DNA of 64,000 nt from Procambarus clarkii (lineage: Eukaryota; Arthropoda; Malacostraca; Decapoda; Cambaridae). The first letter of the stretch is position 1. Each line of letters starts with the position of its first letter. A program made the position numbers and the translations under genes. Below are positions 63,370-64,000 of this stretch, piece by piece. The DNA is taken from assembly GCF_040958095.1 (NCBI RefSeq), contig NC_091200.1, positions 1,397,127 to 1,461,126 on the forward strand, read 5' to 3'. The notes under the pieces were generated by a model. The model saw only the letters and a program-made list of their open reading frames with translations, did no database searches and was not told the origin of the DNA.

Positions 63370-64000
63370 TTAATCATGGAGTTTGATATTACGTAAATAT
63401 ATCACTACCTGTTCTTTCACTGTTGTTTTCCTTCTGATATGACTGTGGAGTAGCTTTGGTTCGGTCTTGGCTTTGTTTGCTATATCATTTTCATAACTTT
63501 TCTCTGCTTTTCTTCTCACCCTGACATACTCATTCCTGGTTCTCTGGTATCTCTCTCTGCTTTCTGGTGTTCTGTTATTCCGGAAGTTCCTCCACGCCAT
63601 TTTGTTCAGTACCTTTGCTTCCATACATGCCCTATTATACCATGGATTCTTCTTTTGCTTCTCGGATTTTTCCTTTTGGGCCGGGATGTATCTGCTTACT
63701 GCCTCCTGACACTTTTGGATGACATAGTCCATCATATCTTGTACAGACTTAGCTCTGAGGTCTGTGTCCCAAGGTAGTTCCCTTAGGAAGCTTCTCATCT
63801 CCTCATAATTTCCCTTTCTGTATGCCAGCCTTTTGTTTCCTAGTTCTTTTTTTTTGCGGGGGGGGGGGATAATTCCTAGCTCTACCAGGTACTCAAAGTT
63901 CAAAACACTGTGATCACTCATTCCCAAGGGTGCTTCCATCTTGACTTCCCTTATATCCCACTCATTTATGGTAAATATCAGATCAAGCATTGCTGGTTCA
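63370..64000 (-). CDS. LINE ORF2 fragment: end of APE endonuclease plus linker to RT (partial, runs off right edge)
   Basis: The minus-strand frame enters from the right edge (EPAMLDLIFT at 63999-63970). Residues counted from the M at 63990 include PLGMSDH (21-27), the last catalytic SDH motif of the apurinic-type endonuclease of CR1/Jockey LINEs. FEYLVE (32-37), RLAYRKGNYEEM (54-65), WYNRACMEAKVLNKMAWRNF (117-136), RKAEKSYENDIANKAK (160-175) and SHIRRKTTVKEQV (183-195) are typical of the endonuclease-RT linker. Similarity stops near 63411, just before the RT, and the frame ends at 63370 with unrelated residues. A G/C run (63857-63868) does not break the frame. The copy is therefore cut at its 3' side, unlike the common 5' truncation of LINEs. 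Confidence 0.85.
   Translation of the reverse strand, partial: EPAMLDLIFTINEWDIREVKMEAPLGMSDHSVLNFEYLVELGIIPPPRKKKELGNKRLAYRKGNYEEMRSFLRELPWDTDLRAKSVQDMMDYVIQKCQEAVSRYIPAQKEKSEKQKKNPWYNRACMEAKVLNKMAWRNFRNNRTPESRERYQRTRNEYVRVRRKAEKSYENDIANKAKTEPKLLHSHIRRKTTVKEQVVIYLRNIKLHD

Overview
This window looks like repeat-dense nuclear DNA from an animal, most likely a decapod crustacean. The evidence is the long tandem arrays, the fragments of CR1/Jockey-like LINEs, a Penelope-like retroelement with a GIY-YIG endonuclease, a tRNA-Leu-like SINE, a MITE-like element holding TTAGG-like runs, and long (TA)n tracts. I recall near-identical MITE and SINE sequences from decapod genomes, but I could not search for them. 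There are no bacterial operons and no complete host gene.

Layout. (1) Positions 1-47404 are one continuous 30-bp minisatellite of roughly 1,570 units. It is open at the left window edge and organised into nested, near-identical tandem duplications with spacings of about 0.95, 1.3, 2.4, 3.5, 4.0 and 4.3 kb. (2) At 47405 the array stops inside a minus-strand LINE reverse-transcriptase fragment (47405 to about 47790). (3) Directly beside that fragment is the one piece that looks like a host gene: a 123-nt plus-strand exon (47796-47918) with a 3' splice site and a 5' splice site. (4) The intron-like sequence after it holds a 28-bp minisatellite (47973-48334). A MITE-like element (48568-48975) follows, then a (TA)n tract, a 5'-truncated Penelope-like element with perfect 47-bp inverted repeats (49170-50400), a (CA)n(TA)n tract, a tRNA-derived SINE ending in a fold-back hairpin (50540-50777), and a 16-bp minisatellite (50781-51484). 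(5) Positions 51485-62995 are a 169-bp satellite array of about 68 monomers. It runs in one orientation to about 57582, flips at a short palindrome, and runs the other way to the end; it includes a 13-monomer higher-order duplication of 2,193-bp spacing. (6) The window closes with about 370 bp of AT-rich sequence and a LINE endonuclease/linker fragment (63370-64000, minus strand) that continues past the right edge.

How the parts relate. Most long reading frames in the first 47 kb are a by-product of a 30-bp (10-codon) unit that has no stop in three of six frames; I do not call them genes. The only translated products I support are the short exon, the C-terminal part of the Penelope-like protein, and the LINE fragments. 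Two observations deserve most attention. The giant minisatellite ends exactly within a LINE RT, whose next expected residues resemble the peptide encoded by the repeat. The two LINE fragments have the same strand and order and nearly adjoining extents, as though one copy had been split by about 15.6 kb of other sequence.
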